Shown piece after piece: positions 41,950 to 50,693 of a stretch of DNA of 64,000 nucleotides; position 1 is the first letter of the stretch, and each line of letters opens with the position of its first letter. The stretch lies in assembly GCA_023450085.1 (NCBI GenBank), contig JAEXHI010000021.1:62001-126000 (forward strand), read 5' to 3'. A program made the translations under genes and the position numbers. This DNA is from Bacteroidota bacterium (GTDB taxonomy: Bacteria > Bacteroidota > Bacteroidia > Sphingobacteriales > Sphingobacteriaceae). The notes below the pieces were generated by a model. It saw only the letters and a list, made by a program, of their open reading frames with translations. It was not told where the DNA came from and made no database searches.

Positions 41950-42328
41950 CGTCATTTCGATCCCGAAACTTCGGGAGAGAAATCTAGCGACTTTGCAAAT
42001 AATAGATAGTTAGGTCCAAGTTAGATATCGCATAATACTAGATTTAACTTCGTTGATTTTCAATTCTCTTCGTCGTATCTCCTCATCGAAATGACGTGCT
42101 TAGGAAGCGGCATTAAACTAGCTTAGAACCGTCATTCGATTGCCTGTTCCGATTCTTCGAAGAACCGTGCCCCGTCATTTCGAACGCAGAGAGAAATCTA
42201 GCTTCATGTTTAATGAATTGTATAAAAAAAGAGACGTATAAAACGTTAAATTAAAATTTTGTAGAGTCGTTAGATTTAACTTCGTTGATTTTCAATTCTC
42301 TTCGTCGTACCTCCTTATCGAAATGACG
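41950..42328. repeat. Two adjacent CGTCATTTCGA elements (copies 3 and 4)
   Basis: 41950-42096 and 42173-42328, each with outer CGTCATTTCGA / TCGAAATGACG ends and long centres. Both share TTAGATTTAACTTCGTTGAT-type text and CAATTCTCTTCGTCGTA, so they are a direct duplication. A broken half-copy lies between (GTCATTCGATTGCC at 42131). The gap 41791-42356 holds no gene. Confidence 0.8.
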
Positions 42329-42356
42329 CGTTCGGGAAACGGCAGAATACCTAACC

Positions 42357-43055
42357 TTAAGTAACCCTCAAAATATTAATCGACTTTACCCATTTATCCC
42401 TGCCGCAATATTTACAGGTGACTTGCTTTGCAGGAGCTATTAAATGCGTATAACCACAAAAACTACATGAATAATAATCCTTATGCTTAATTTCTACGGC
42501 TTTCTGGCAAAATAATGCAGGCAATATAGGAAGGCCATATTTTACGTCCTCATCTTTATAATAAAATATGCTGATGCTCCCAGAAGTTTCTAAAATGGCT
42601 AAATGTACTTGACCTAAGTGCGACACACTTTGCTGACGCAACTCAGCAAAGAATTCGTCCTGTGCAAGACTTTCCTTTTTGAAATTATCAATGGCAAACC
42701 TACCGTGCTCTATTACACAAGTACAACTTCCTTCTAAAAGAATTTCTATTTTCTTGCTTTTGTTAACGAAATATGACGTGCTTTTATAAGCAATCACCAC
42801 GACTAAGAAAACCGCCACTGCCGACAAAATTCCTACTTCTCTATAAAACATTGGGTCGCCAGCGGCAGAGCCAAGACCAACAATGACCACTAGCTCGAAA
42901 ATGGAAAGTTGCTTAACACCTCGTTTGCCTAAAATCCTTAAGCTAACCAGTACCACCAAGTACATAATAAGGGTACGGAGCATGATTTCTGGAATGAATA
43001 ACCAATCTTCATTTCCAAAAAGTATTTTCTCTAAATTGTCTGCCTGTGTTGCCAT
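42357..43055 (-). CDS. DUF421 (YetF-type) membrane protein with C-terminal zinc ribbon
   Basis: 232 residues: three membrane segments in the first 95 residues, including LRILGKRGVKQLSIFELVVIVGLGSAAGDP, the DUF421 signature, then a small soluble domain and a C-terminal CxxC...CxxC ribbon (Cys197, Cys200, Cys214, Cys217 in CSFCGYTH and CKYCGRDKW). Most DUF421 proteins stop before such a ribbon. Function of the family is unknown. Monocistronic. Confidence 0.85.
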   Translation of the reverse strand: MATQADNLEKILFGNEDWLFIPEIMLRTLIMYLVVLVSLRILGKRGVKQLSIFELVVIVGLGSAAGDPMFYREVGILSAVAVFLVVVIAYKSTSYFVNKSKKIEILLEGSCTCVIEHGRFAIDNFKKESLAQDEFFAELRQQSVSHLGQVHLAILETSGSISIFYYKDEDVKYGLPILPALFCQKAVEIKHKDYYSCSFCGYTHLIAPAKQVTCKYCGRDKWVKSINILRVT

Positions 43056-43102
43056 ACGATAGCTTTATGCTATACAACGTAACCACAGGAAATTTGTTTA
43101 GC

Positions 43103-43453
43103 TTATAGATTTGCTAAATATTGTTTAAGCAAGATTTTGCTGGCTCTCTGCTTCCAAGCAGTAATAAGCAGCTCTTTCAATATTTCAGGAGCTACCCTAT
43201 CTAAGTTCACCAACATGTATTTATAGTTTATATAATGTGGGGTAACTATAAAAATTTGAGGGTCTTTTTGCATCCATTGCTCCCGCTCTTCTGTATAAAT
43301 CACCAAATGCTCTTCATCCTCCTTCAGCCGAGCAAACAAACATTTGTTCACGTAAAAAGCTGGTGTATCGAAATACAATTTCTCTGAAGTTGCTGGTAGT
43401 GCTGCAACTACATTTCTGATAAAAGTAAGCGCTAATATGGTTTTCTGTTTCAT
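43103..43453 (-). CDS. MmcQ/YjbR-family protein
   Basis: About 116 residues: LPATSEKLYFDTPAFYVNKCLFARLKEDEEHLVIY, then YINYKYMLVNLDRVAPEILKELLITAWKQRASKI. This is the YjbR fold (a DNA-binding-like fold); its cellular role is unclear. A GTG at 43459 overlaps the YhhQ stop, but ATG 43453 has AGAGG about 9 bp ahead, so I use it. Co-transcribed with yhhQ. Confidence 0.82.
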   Translation of the reverse strand: MKQKTILALTFIRNVVAALPATSEKLYFDTPAFYVNKCLFARLKEDEEHLVIYTEEREQWMQKDPQIFIVTPHYINYKYMLVNLDRVAPEILKELLITAWKQRASKILLKQYLANL

Positions 43454-43458
43454 GGTCA

Positions 43459-44229
43459 CTAACCTCTAGCAGCCATTTTTATCATTCGGTGAGCTAAATC
43501 TTTCCCTAAATATTTATCAATAATAGCATGTACAACATATAAAATAGGTGTTACCAATAAGGCAACCACAAATTTATAAGTATAGCCTACCAAACCAATA
43601 GCCGCCACCATTTGCCAGCTCCAGTGATAAGCTGGGTTAAGATAAAACGCGATAAAAATTACGACAAAGCTATCAATCAGTTGAGAGACCAAGGTAGAGC
43701 CTGTAGCTCTTAACCATAAGGCTCTTTCACCCGTAACTTTCTTTATTTTATGGAAAATCAGTACATCTACCATTTGACCTATTAAAAATGCCGTAATAGA
43801 ACCAACTATAATCCACATCCCCTGTCCAAAAATGGCATCAAAGGCATTTGGCATGTTTAAAGGTTGTCCGTTTACTTGCTGGGTTAACCAAAAATCAGCG
43901 GGTTCCAATTTAATCGCCATCCATACCACGAAAAATGAAAAACCAATTAAAATGGCCGTTAATATGGAAAGAAAGCGAACTTGCTTTACGCCAAAATACT
44001 CATTAATGATATCCGTCATGATGAAAACGATAGGCCAAGTAATTACGCCCGCCGACATATTGTAAGACAAATTTGGAACACCAAACATGTTGATGTCAAA
44101 TTTCTTAATTCCCAGCACGCCTTCTACAGAGAATATTTTTACGCCAATAAATTCAGACATCAGGGTGTTTGCCACAAAAAATGCCCCGAGAACGAGCAAT
44201 AATCTGCTTTCTTTCGTTTTAAAAGTCAT
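43459..44229 (-). CDS. yhhQ: Queuosine precursor transporter (YhhQ/VUT family)
   Basis: 256 residues with six or more membrane segments. Family marks: GVLGIKKFDINMFG, MSAGVITWPIVFIMTDIINEYFG, WIIVGSITAFLIGQMVDV, STLVSQLIDSFVVIFIAF. YhhQ imports preQ0/preQ1-type bases. The window also has queE (54858-55481), so the cell seems able both to make and to import the precursors. The YjbR gene follows with overlap. Confidence 0.88.
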   Translation of the reverse strand: MTFKTKESRLLLVLGAFFVANTLMSEFIGVKIFSVEGVLGIKKFDINMFGVPNLSYNMSAGVITWPIVFIMTDIINEYFGVKQVRFLSILTAILIGFSFFVVWMAIKLEPADFWLTQQVNGQPLNMPNAFDAIFGQGMWIIVGSITAFLIGQMVDVLIFHKIKKVTGERALWLRATGSTLVSQLIDSFVVIFIAFYLNPAYHWSWQMVAAIGLVGYTYKFVVALLVTPILYVVHAIIDKYLGKDLAHRMIKMAARG

Positions 44230-44367
44230 AGCAACTAAAGTACGAATTTTAACGATTAGTTGTTGAGCTGCTAATTACTCATGTTGTTTTTTCAATAACT
44301 AATCAATTGGTATAGCAACAATTAAACAAGTTAACAATTCAGCAATTTTTAATTATTTTCGTAGCAG

Positions 44368-45513
44368 ATGATGAATATAAACTCGAAATTACCTACCGTA
44401 GGCACTACAATTTTTACAGTAATGTCTAAACTTGCCGCAGACCATCAAGCCATTAACCTATCACAAGGTTTCCCTGATTATGAAACCGACAAACAACTTA
44501 TAGCTGAAATTAGCCAAGCCATGAAAGGCGGTTTTAACCAGTATGCACCTATGGCAGGTTTGCTTTCGTTAAGAGAACTGATTTCGGAAAAAATCGAGCA
44601 TCTTTACGGCACAAAGTATCATCCAGAAACCCAGGTCACCATCACCGCTGGTGGTACACAAGCCATATTTGCGGCGATAAACACCTTCATTACCGCAGGC
44701 GACGAAGTAATTATTTTCGAGCCAGCATACGACTGCTATGCTCCTACTATCAAATTATTAGGCGGATTGGTAAAACCTTTTGAGCTACAGGCTCCCGATT
44801 ATAAAATTGATTGGGAAATGGTGAAAAAACTGTTCTCGGCAAATACCAAAATGATTATCATCAATACGCCGCATAATCCTACGGGAAGTATTTTGCGTAA
44901 GCAGGACATAGAGGCGTTGATTAAACTAACTAAAGACACGGATATTCTTATTTTAAGTGACGAAGTTTACGAGCATATCATTTTTGATGGCGAACAACAT
45001 CAAAGTGTAGCTTTATATCCCGAATTAGCAGAACGAAGCCTGATTGTGGCCTCTTTTGGCAAGCTTTTACATGCCACTGGATGGAAGGTTGGCTATTGTT
45101 TGGCACCAGAAAAACTGATGTCGGAATTTAGGAAAATACACCAATTCAATGTTTTTAGCGTTAATACACCTATGCAAGCAGGTATCGCTAATTATTTAAA
45201 AACATCAAATGTCTATCAGGAAATCCCCGTCTTTTTTCAGAAGAAGAGGGATTATTTCCAAGAGCTTCTTAAGCAAACAAAATTTGAACTTTTGCCTTGT
45301 AAAGGCTCTTACTTTCAGTGTGTAAGCTTCGCAAACATCAGCGAGGAAAAAGATACTGATTTTGCTAAACGATTGGTAAGCACAGTAGGTGTAGCAGCCA
45401 TTCCAGTTTCGGCATTTTACACTCAAAAAATTGACAATAAAGTCATTCGTTTTTGCTTTGCCAAAGAAGATAGTACGCTCGAAAAAGCAGTAGAAAAACT
45501 AACTAAATTATAA
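44368..45513 (+). CDS. PLP-dependent aminotransferase, YbdL-like (methionine/glutamine transaminase)
   Basis: 381-residue class I fold-type aminotransferase. SQGFPDYETD at the N-terminus is characteristic of the YbdL/kynurenine aminotransferase group; NTPHNPTGS and the PLP-binding Lys232 in ASFGKLLHATGWKVGY are present. YbdL-type enzymes transfer the amino group between methionine (or its keto acid) and glutamine-like donors. The gene is 13 bp upstream of an omega-amidase, which supports use of glutamine. MetMet start at 44368/44371; either may be used. Confidence 0.9.
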   Translation: MMNINSKLPTVGTTIFTVMSKLAADHQAINLSQGFPDYETDKQLIAEISQAMKGGFNQYAPMAGLLSLRELISEKIEHLYGTKYHPETQVTITAGGTQAIFAAINTFITAGDEVIIFEPAYDCYAPTIKLLGGLVKPFELQAPDYKIDWEMVKKLFSANTKMIIINTPHNPTGSILRKQDIEALIKLTKDTDILILSDEVYEHIIFDGEQHQSVALYPELAERSLIVASFGKLLHATGWKVGYCLAPEKLMSEFRKIHQFNVFSVNTPMQAGIANYLKTSNVYQEIPVFFQKKRDYFQELLKQTKFELLPCKGSYFQCVSFANISEEKDTDFAKRLVSTVGVAAIPVSAFYTQKIDNKVIRFCFAKEDSTLEKAVEKLTKL

Positions 45514-45526
45514 ATATTAACCGCTC

Positions 45527-46327
45527 ATGGAACCACATTACCTCAACATTCAAAACTTAAAAATTACCATTTTTCAGGCCTACCTATTCTGGGAAAACAT
45601 AGAAAAAAACTTACAGAATATAGGTTTGCGATTGTCGGGTGGCGTACGTGAGAAAACTGATTTAATAGTTCTTCCTGAAATGTTTAACACGGGTTTTACC
45701 ATGAAGGCTGAAGAATTGGCTGAGGAGATGGATGGTCAGACCATGCAATGGATAAAAAAAACCGCTGCGAATTATGATTGTGTAGTCACTGGGAGTTTAA
45801 TTATCAAGGAAAACGGCAATTATTATAACCGTATGGTTTGGGTAAAACCTGACGGCGAATATCAATACTACGATAAACATCATCTTTTTGGCTTGGGCGA
45901 AGAAGACAAACATTTCTCGGCAGGTAACGAACAGGTAATTGTAGAGCTAAAAGGATGGAAAATACGTTTAGCCATTTGCTACGACCTGCGTTTTCCCGTT
46001 TGGTTAAGAAATAAAAATGCTGCCTACGATATTTTGTTATTAGTGGCTAGCTGGCCAGATAAACGTTCATCGCATTGGAGAACCTTAATCCATGCCAGAG
46101 CCATTGAAAACCAAAGCTACGTCATTGGCGTAAATCGTGTTGGACATGATGGTAACCAAATTTATCACAGTGGCCATTCTATGTGCATTGACCCTTTGGG
46201 TAATACTGTTTACTATAAACCTGAAGACGAAGACCTTTATACTTTCAGTATTAACTATACCGAATTAGAAAAAATTAGAAGACAATTTCCTTTTTTGAAA
46301 GATTCTGACGAATTTCAGATTAACTAA
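45527..46327 (+). CDS. Omega-amidase (nitrilase superfamily, YafV-like)
   Basis: 266 residues with the Glu-Lys-Cys triad Glu51 (VLPEMF), Lys117 (YDKHHLF) and Cys151 (ICYDLRFP). The segment KHHLFGLGEEDKHFSAG is typical of YafV/omega-amidase. It hydrolyses 2-oxoglutaramate to 2-oxoglutarate and ammonia, making glutamine transamination irreversible. Adjacent to the aminotransferase and almost certainly in its operon. Confidence 0.9.
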   Translation: MEPHYLNIQNLKITIFQAYLFWENIEKNLQNIGLRLSGGVREKTDLIVLPEMFNTGFTMKAEELAEEMDGQTMQWIKKTAANYDCVVTGSLIIKENGNYYNRMVWVKPDGEYQYYDKHHLFGLGEEDKHFSAGNEQVIVELKGWKIRLAICYDLRFPVWLRNKNAAYDILLLVASWPDKRSSHWRTLIHARAIENQSYVIGVNRVGHDGNQIYHSGHSMCIDPLGNTVYYKPEDEDLYTFSINYTELEKIRRQFPFLKDSDEFQIN

Positions 46328-46334
46328 CTTAATC

Positions 46335-47351
46335 ATGTATAATCGGAGGAAATTTATTCAAACCACTGCACTTTCTGCGGCTGTTGTGACATTGAGCAAA
46401 GCTTGCATTTCAAAAAGTAGCAGTACAAACAAACCTATAGTTATTTCTACTTGGGATTTTGGGGTGGCGGCAAATGCCGAAGCTTGGAAAACACTAAGTA
46501 ACAAAGGTAAAGCACTTGATGCCGTTGAAAGTGGTGTTAAAGTAGCAGAAGCTGATGTGAAAAACCAATCGGTAGGTTATGGAGGCTTGCCGGATAGAGA
46601 TGGTATTGTCACACTAGATGCCAGTATTATGGACCATTTAGGCAATTGCGGTGCAGTGCTTGCCCTAGAGCAAATTAAACACCCTATTTCCGTAGCTCGT
46701 TTGGTGATGGAAAAAACGCCACATGTAATGCTTGCTGGAGATGGCGCCCTACAATTTGCTTTAGAACAAGGCTTTAAGAAAGAGAACCTGCTTACTGAAA
46801 AAAGCAAAAAAGATTGGCTTGAATGGCTTAAAACAGCTAAATACAATCCTGTAAGTAATATCGAAAATAAGCTTTACGATAAAGCAGCACCAGAAAGACT
46901 ACCAGGAAACCAATACAACCATGATACCATTGGCATGTTGGCGCTTGATGCACAAGGCAATTTAGCGGGTGCTTGTACCACTAGTGGAATGGCCTACAAA
47001 CTACATGGTCGTGTAGGCGATAGTCCTATCATTGGTGCCGGTTTGTTTATTGATAATGAAGTGGGCGGTGCAACTTCTACTGGTGTGGGCGAAGAAGTAG
47101 TGCGTAATGTGGGTTCGTTTTTAGTGGTTGAATTGATGCGCCAAGGTTATTCACCAGAAGATGCTTGTAAAGAAGCGGTAATGCGCATCATCAAAAAGAA
47201 GGCAAAAAGTACGAAAGACCTACAGGTAGGATTTTTAGCGATAAACAAAAACGGTGAATATGGTGCTTACGCTATTCAACAAGGTTTTACTTTTGCAGTA
47301 TGCGATAGCCAAAAGCAAGATTTGATTATTAAAGGAAAAAGTCATTATTAA
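46335..47351 (+). CDS. Exported N4-(beta-N-acetylglucosaminyl)-L-asparaginase
   Basis: 338-residue Ntn-hydrolase that cleaves the GlcNAc-Asn link. The N-terminus MYNRRKFIQTTALSAAVVT has a twin-arginine-like motif and a Cys24 that could be lipidated. Self-cleavage occurs before Thr198 in NHDTIGML, which becomes the nucleophile; SVGYGGLPDRDG and LDASIMDH are family motifs. Together with cutC two genes on, this is a frequent Bacteroidota neighbourhood. Seven bp after the omega-amidase gene. Confidence 0.92.
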   Translation: MYNRRKFIQTTALSAAVVTLSKACISKSSSTNKPIVISTWDFGVAANAEAWKTLSNKGKALDAVESGVKVAEADVKNQSVGYGGLPDRDGIVTLDASIMDHLGNCGAVLALEQIKHPISVARLVMEKTPHVMLAGDGALQFALEQGFKKENLLTEKSKKDWLEWLKTAKYNPVSNIENKLYDKAAPERLPGNQYNHDTIGMLALDAQGNLAGACTTSGMAYKLHGRVGDSPIIGAGLFIDNEVGGATSTGVGEEVVRNVGSFLVVELMRQGYSPEDACKEAVMRIIKKKAKSTKDLQVGFLAINKNGEYGAYAIQQGFTFAVCDSQKQDLIIKGKSHY

Positions 47352-47424
47352 CCCCTAAATCCCTCAAAAGGGACTTACAACATGATGTAAAGCAGTTAAA
47401 ATCAACCTGTAAAACAAAAAATAC

Positions 47425-48306
47425 ATGGGCTTACTATCCAAAATTTTCGGCAAGAAAAAAGTCGTGAATCGCAAAGGTGAACCAACAATGGTTTATGTAC
47501 CCAGCGAAGATGAACGAATGAATTGGGCAATTGAAAAAGCCAATTTAACCTTATGGTACTTCGAAGAAAGCTTAAAAAAACCAAAAGAGCATCAGGTATA
47601 TTTTTCTATAAAGGTTCGTATCATGGATGGTGAAAAAGGCGAACACATTTGGTTAACCGAGCCTCATTTTGATGAAGAAGGAAATCTTTTTGGTACAGTT
47701 GGAAATGAACCTGTTGACATCAATACAGTTAAGCTACACCAAAAGATAGGAATTGATAGAATTTCTATTTCGGATTGGATGATTGTCGAAGGTGGAAGAT
47801 TAATAGGTGGCTATACCATAAGAGCAATAAGAGAGGCAATTCCGGATGATAAAAAGGCTGAATTTGATAACAGCATTGGAATTTACATCGACGAAGGGAT
47901 CGACTATTTCAAAGCGGATTTCGAAACCCCAGAGGGCGCAATACTATCTTTGGAAAATGCTTATGATGAACAAGATATGGGTAAAGCAATTGCTTGCAAA
48001 GATTTTAATAGCGAAGCGAAGCAAATGCTTAGTAAAATGAATAGCTCAATAATTGACGAAGATATCATTAAGCAAACAGCAGAAGTTTTAGAATTAAGCT
48101 TTATCAAACATACTGAGGAGAATGGCTGGCCTCAATTTAGTGGTTTAAAAAGAGCTTTTACCAATAGAGAAAAAGTGGAAGAAGATTATTGGATAATTAC
48201 TGAGGTTTGTTGGTTTCCAGATGGAGGTAAATCTGTTCAGAGATTGGGCACCTCTAAAGCTGCAAATGGATGGAGAGTTGTTGGTATAGTTAATGAAGAC
48301 CATTAG
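47425..48306 (+). CDS. DUF2314-domain protein
   Basis: 293 residues. The stretch from about 30 to 140 (NWAIEKANLTLWYFEESL, ...GEHIWLTEPHFDEEGNLFGTVGNEP...ISDWMIVEGGRLIGGYTIRAIRE) is a DUF2314 domain. The C-terminal half is acidic and soluble with no recognised domain. DUF2314 is found in many polymorphic-toxin immunity-like proteins, but no toxin is near here, so that role is not supported. Confidence 0.82.
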   Translation: MGLLSKIFGKKKVVNRKGEPTMVYVPSEDERMNWAIEKANLTLWYFEESLKKPKEHQVYFSIKVRIMDGEKGEHIWLTEPHFDEEGNLFGTVGNEPVDINTVKLHQKIGIDRISISDWMIVEGGRLIGGYTIRAIREAIPDDKKAEFDNSIGIYIDEGIDYFKADFETPEGAILSLENAYDEQDMGKAIACKDFNSEAKQMLSKMNSSIIDEDIIKQTAEVLELSFIKHTEENGWPQFSGLKRAFTNREKVEEDYWIITEVCWFPDGGKSVQRLGTSKAANGWRVVGIVNEDH

Positions 48307-48335
48307 GTTAATTTTTAGCTGCAAAAATCAAAAAA

Positions 48336-49082
48336 ATGGTCAAATTGCTATTAGAAATCTGTGCCAACTCTATTGAATCTGCTATTGCTGCAGAAAAAGG
48401 TGGGGCTGATAGAATAGAGCTGTGTGCGAACTTAGGTGAAGGCGGTACTACTCCAAGTTATGGTCAAATCAAATGGTGTATTGAGCATCTTGATTTAGAA
48501 GTTTGGCCATTGATACGTCCTAGAGGTGGTGATTTTTTATATAAAGATGCTGATTTTGAATGTCTTTTGGAGGATATATCTTTCTGCAAGCAAATTGGTT
48601 GTCATGGTGTAGTTGCAGGGATACTAGATAGAAATGGAAACGTAGATGAAGTCCGCTGTCGCCAAATAATAGCCATGGCCTCTCCTATGCCCGTTGCCTT
48701 TCATAGAGCTTTTGATATGAGCCAAAACTTGGAAGAAAGCTTGGAAGCGATTATTGCTTTGGGCTTTGTAAGGATTTTAACCTCTGGAGGAAAAGCCAAT
48801 GCTGAAATTGGAGCAAGTGAAATAGCTAAGTTAGTTGTGCAGGCAGCTAACAGGATAGAAATTATGCCTGGCGCTGGGATAAACAATAATAATCTATTGG
48901 AAATTGCAAAAGTTACTGGTGCAAAATGTTTTCATACCACCGCTAAAGATAAGTTTGCCAGCAAAATGAATTTCCAAAATGCCATAGGTAAAATGGGTGA
49001 TAAAGATGCCGATGAATTCAGCTATGAGCAAACCGATTCATGTAAAGTAAAAGTTTTAAAGGAAATACTTAATTTTTTATAA
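48336..49082 (+). CDS. cutC: Copper homeostasis protein CutC family
   Basis: 248-residue TIM-barrel protein: LLEICANSIESAIAAEKGGADRIELCANLGEGGTTPSYG at the N-terminus and PLIRPRGGDFLY. The copper role was inferred from E. coli genetics and has been questioned, so it should not be counted as evidence for the copper module in 2.5-8 kb. Follows the DUF2314 gene by 29 bp. Confidence 0.92.
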   Translation: MVKLLLEICANSIESAIAAEKGGADRIELCANLGEGGTTPSYGQIKWCIEHLDLEVWPLIRPRGGDFLYKDADFECLLEDISFCKQIGCHGVVAGILDRNGNVDEVRCRQIIAMASPMPVAFHRAFDMSQNLEESLEAIIALGFVRILTSGGKANAEIGASEIAKLVVQAANRIEIMPGAGINNNNLLEIAKVTGAKCFHTTAKDKFASKMNFQNAIGKMGDKDADEFSYEQTDSCKVKVLKEILNFL

Positions 49083-49106
49083 ATCAGATATAAAAATATC
49101 AAAAAA

Positions 49107-49139
49107 AGACCTCGTAGGTTTTTAAAACCTACGAGGTCT
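49107..49139. terminator. Perfect 16-bp hairpin after cutC
   Basis: AGACCTCGTAGGTTTT (49107-49122) and AAAACCTACGAGGTCT (49124-49139) with a single-base centre. It lies 24 bp after the cutC stop and can act as a terminator. The A-run before it (49101-49107) would serve the opposite strand, but there are few Ts after it, so it may rather be a repeat of the family at 8091-8123. Confidence 0.6.
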
Positions 49140-49165
49140 AATCAAAATCAACTCCGTAAATAAAA

Positions 49166-49588
49166 ATGCTAAAGACCTTTGTAACCATAATTTCCTTTGT
49201 TTTTTTAAGCGTTACCGCCATAGCTCAAACCAATGCGCCTAGTTTTGTAAAAGGCATCTTTGTTGACGATTATGGCATTAAGTATTCGATTAATGATACT
49301 TTGTGGGTGCAGCATCCAAATATCAAATATCACATCATTAAATGGAATGTGGCCGAGCAGTATATAATTGCCAAAAATGGTAGCGGCCACAAAGCAGACG
49401 AAAATAAATACACCCGTATTGATTTCATGACCTTTGAAGGTATGGAGCCATGGAAATGGGGATTTTGCCTTACCGCTTACAAAGCAAAAACGGACGCAGA
49501 AGCGGAGCAAACGGCAGCAGCAGATAGGAAGAATCCAAGAAAAGGCTGCAATGGCTACCCTTTTTCAAGAATGAAAGTAAGTCAGTAA
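49166..49588 (+). CDS. Hypothetical secreted protein
   Basis: 140 residues with a clear signal peptide (MLKTFVTIISFVFLSVTAIAQ, cleavage near AIAQ). The mature part has YSINDTLWVQHPNIKYHIIKW, then a Lys-rich end KNPRKGCNGYPFSRMKVSQ. No family recognised; stands alone between a palindrome and a convergent membrane-protein gene. Confidence 0.7.
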   Translation: MLKTFVTIISFVFLSVTAIAQTNAPSFVKGIFVDDYGIKYSINDTLWVQHPNIKYHIIKWNVAEQYIIAKNGSGHKADENKYTRIDFMTFEGMEPWKWGFCLTAYKAKTDAEAEQTAAADRKNPRKGCNGYPFSRMKVSQ

Positions 49589-49594
49589 TCGCTG

Positions 49595-50368
49595 TTAGTC
49601 ACTGATTGGGCGACGCAAAAAATTCAACACTTTGTATTCGTTGTACGCCATAATGATGTTATAGCTCAATAATCCAATAACCCACGGATTAACATAATCC
49701 ATAAAATCTAATCCCATTATAGCCGAAGGAATAAAAACCAAAACTACAGTGCCAATTAAAAGGAAGAAAGATGTTTTAATTGAACTAAACAGCATTGATA
49801 GCCTTACCATGTTGTCCCTTTTAAATTGATTTGGATTCCGAAATAAACGGATAAGATTATTTAACAAGTAAAAGAAAATCAGAAATACCATTGCACCCGA
49901 TAATAACGAACCATCTAAGGATGGAAATTGTAAGTGTTTAGCTAAAATAAAATAGCTCACTACAATTACACAGACCAGTATTTTGACCAATTGAAAGTTT
50001 TTTCCCTTAACCAGCCATTGAGAGAAGGCATTATCCTTGTCCTCGAGCGACAGTAACTTTAATCGGGCATCATCGCTAAGCGCCGTAAACGGGCTGATAA
50101 GGCCAATGACCACCATTAATAGTGTTGCAGAAAATTGAAAGGAAATATCAGCGACTAAAATGCTTATCCGCTCTTCAGTGAGTATTTTGACCGAAAATAG
50201 CGTCAACAAAATAACCAAAGCCATTACCGCATGGAATACAAATGGAAAATAATTAGTTAATCTATCTTCTCTTGCAGCAGCGGAATCAATGACTTGTTCG
50301 TTACTATCGATAATGTTATTGGCCTTGCGGACAATAGCTATAATGAAGAAAATAAAAATGAAGCCCAT
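49595..50368 (-). CDS. Hypothetical multi-pass membrane protein
   Basis: 257 residues with about six hydrophobic segments (the first at 1-13, others near 45-65, 80-100, 125-145, 150-172, 200-230). No family recognised. It converges on the secreted protein gene with a 6-bp gap. Confidence 0.7.
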   Translation of the reverse strand: MGFIFIFFIIAIVRKANNIIDSNEQVIDSAAAREDRLTNYFPFVFHAVMALVILLTLFSVKILTEERISILVADISFQFSATLLMVVIGLISPFTALSDDARLKLLSLEDKDNAFSQWLVKGKNFQLVKILVCVIVVSYFILAKHLQFPSLDGSLLSGAMVFLIFFYLLNNLIRLFRNPNQFKRDNMVRLSMLFSSIKTSFFLLIGTVVLVFIPSAIMGLDFMDYVNPWVIGLLSYNIIMAYNEYKVLNFLRRPISD

Positions 50369-50693
50369 GATATGAAGTAGGTATATAACAAAGATATATT
50401 TTACCTAAAGAACAAAGAAAATAGTTATACGATTGCTTCGTGCCTCGCAATGACGAACAAACTGGCGAAAGAAAGGATAATATTAGCACTTCACTCATTA
50501 AATAAACCCGATTGAAGTGGAAATCCTTTTTGTCATTGCTTCCACCAATAGGATGACAGAAGTGATAAAAAGATTGCAACGGAAAGCGGGACTTTCGGTA
50601 CAAAAGAACTACGACACCACCTTTTCTAAGGCTCATTTTTCTGCCAATTATTGCGCATTAAAATTTGCTTAAAAAAGCTATCTTTGCACAAAG
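50369..50693. other. Gene-free interval with repeat fragments
   Basis: Contains GATTGCTTCGTGCCTCGCAA and TGACGAAC (50429-50457), an inverted match to the fragment at 3028, and a second degenerate TGTCATTGCTTCCACC repeat near 50530. The lepA promoter is at the right end. No gene seen. Confidence 0.5.
50679..50686 (+). promoter_or_regulatory. -7 box of lepA
   Basis: TATCTTTG followed by CACAAAG and the ATG at 50694. With 7 bp between box and start codon, the transcript is likely leaderless or has a leader of only a few bases. Confidence 0.65.

Noticed and set aside
47425..48306. Polymorphic-toxin immunity gene (DUF2314)
   Set aside because: No toxin, secretion or Rhs gene is adjacent; the domain alone does not show such a role.
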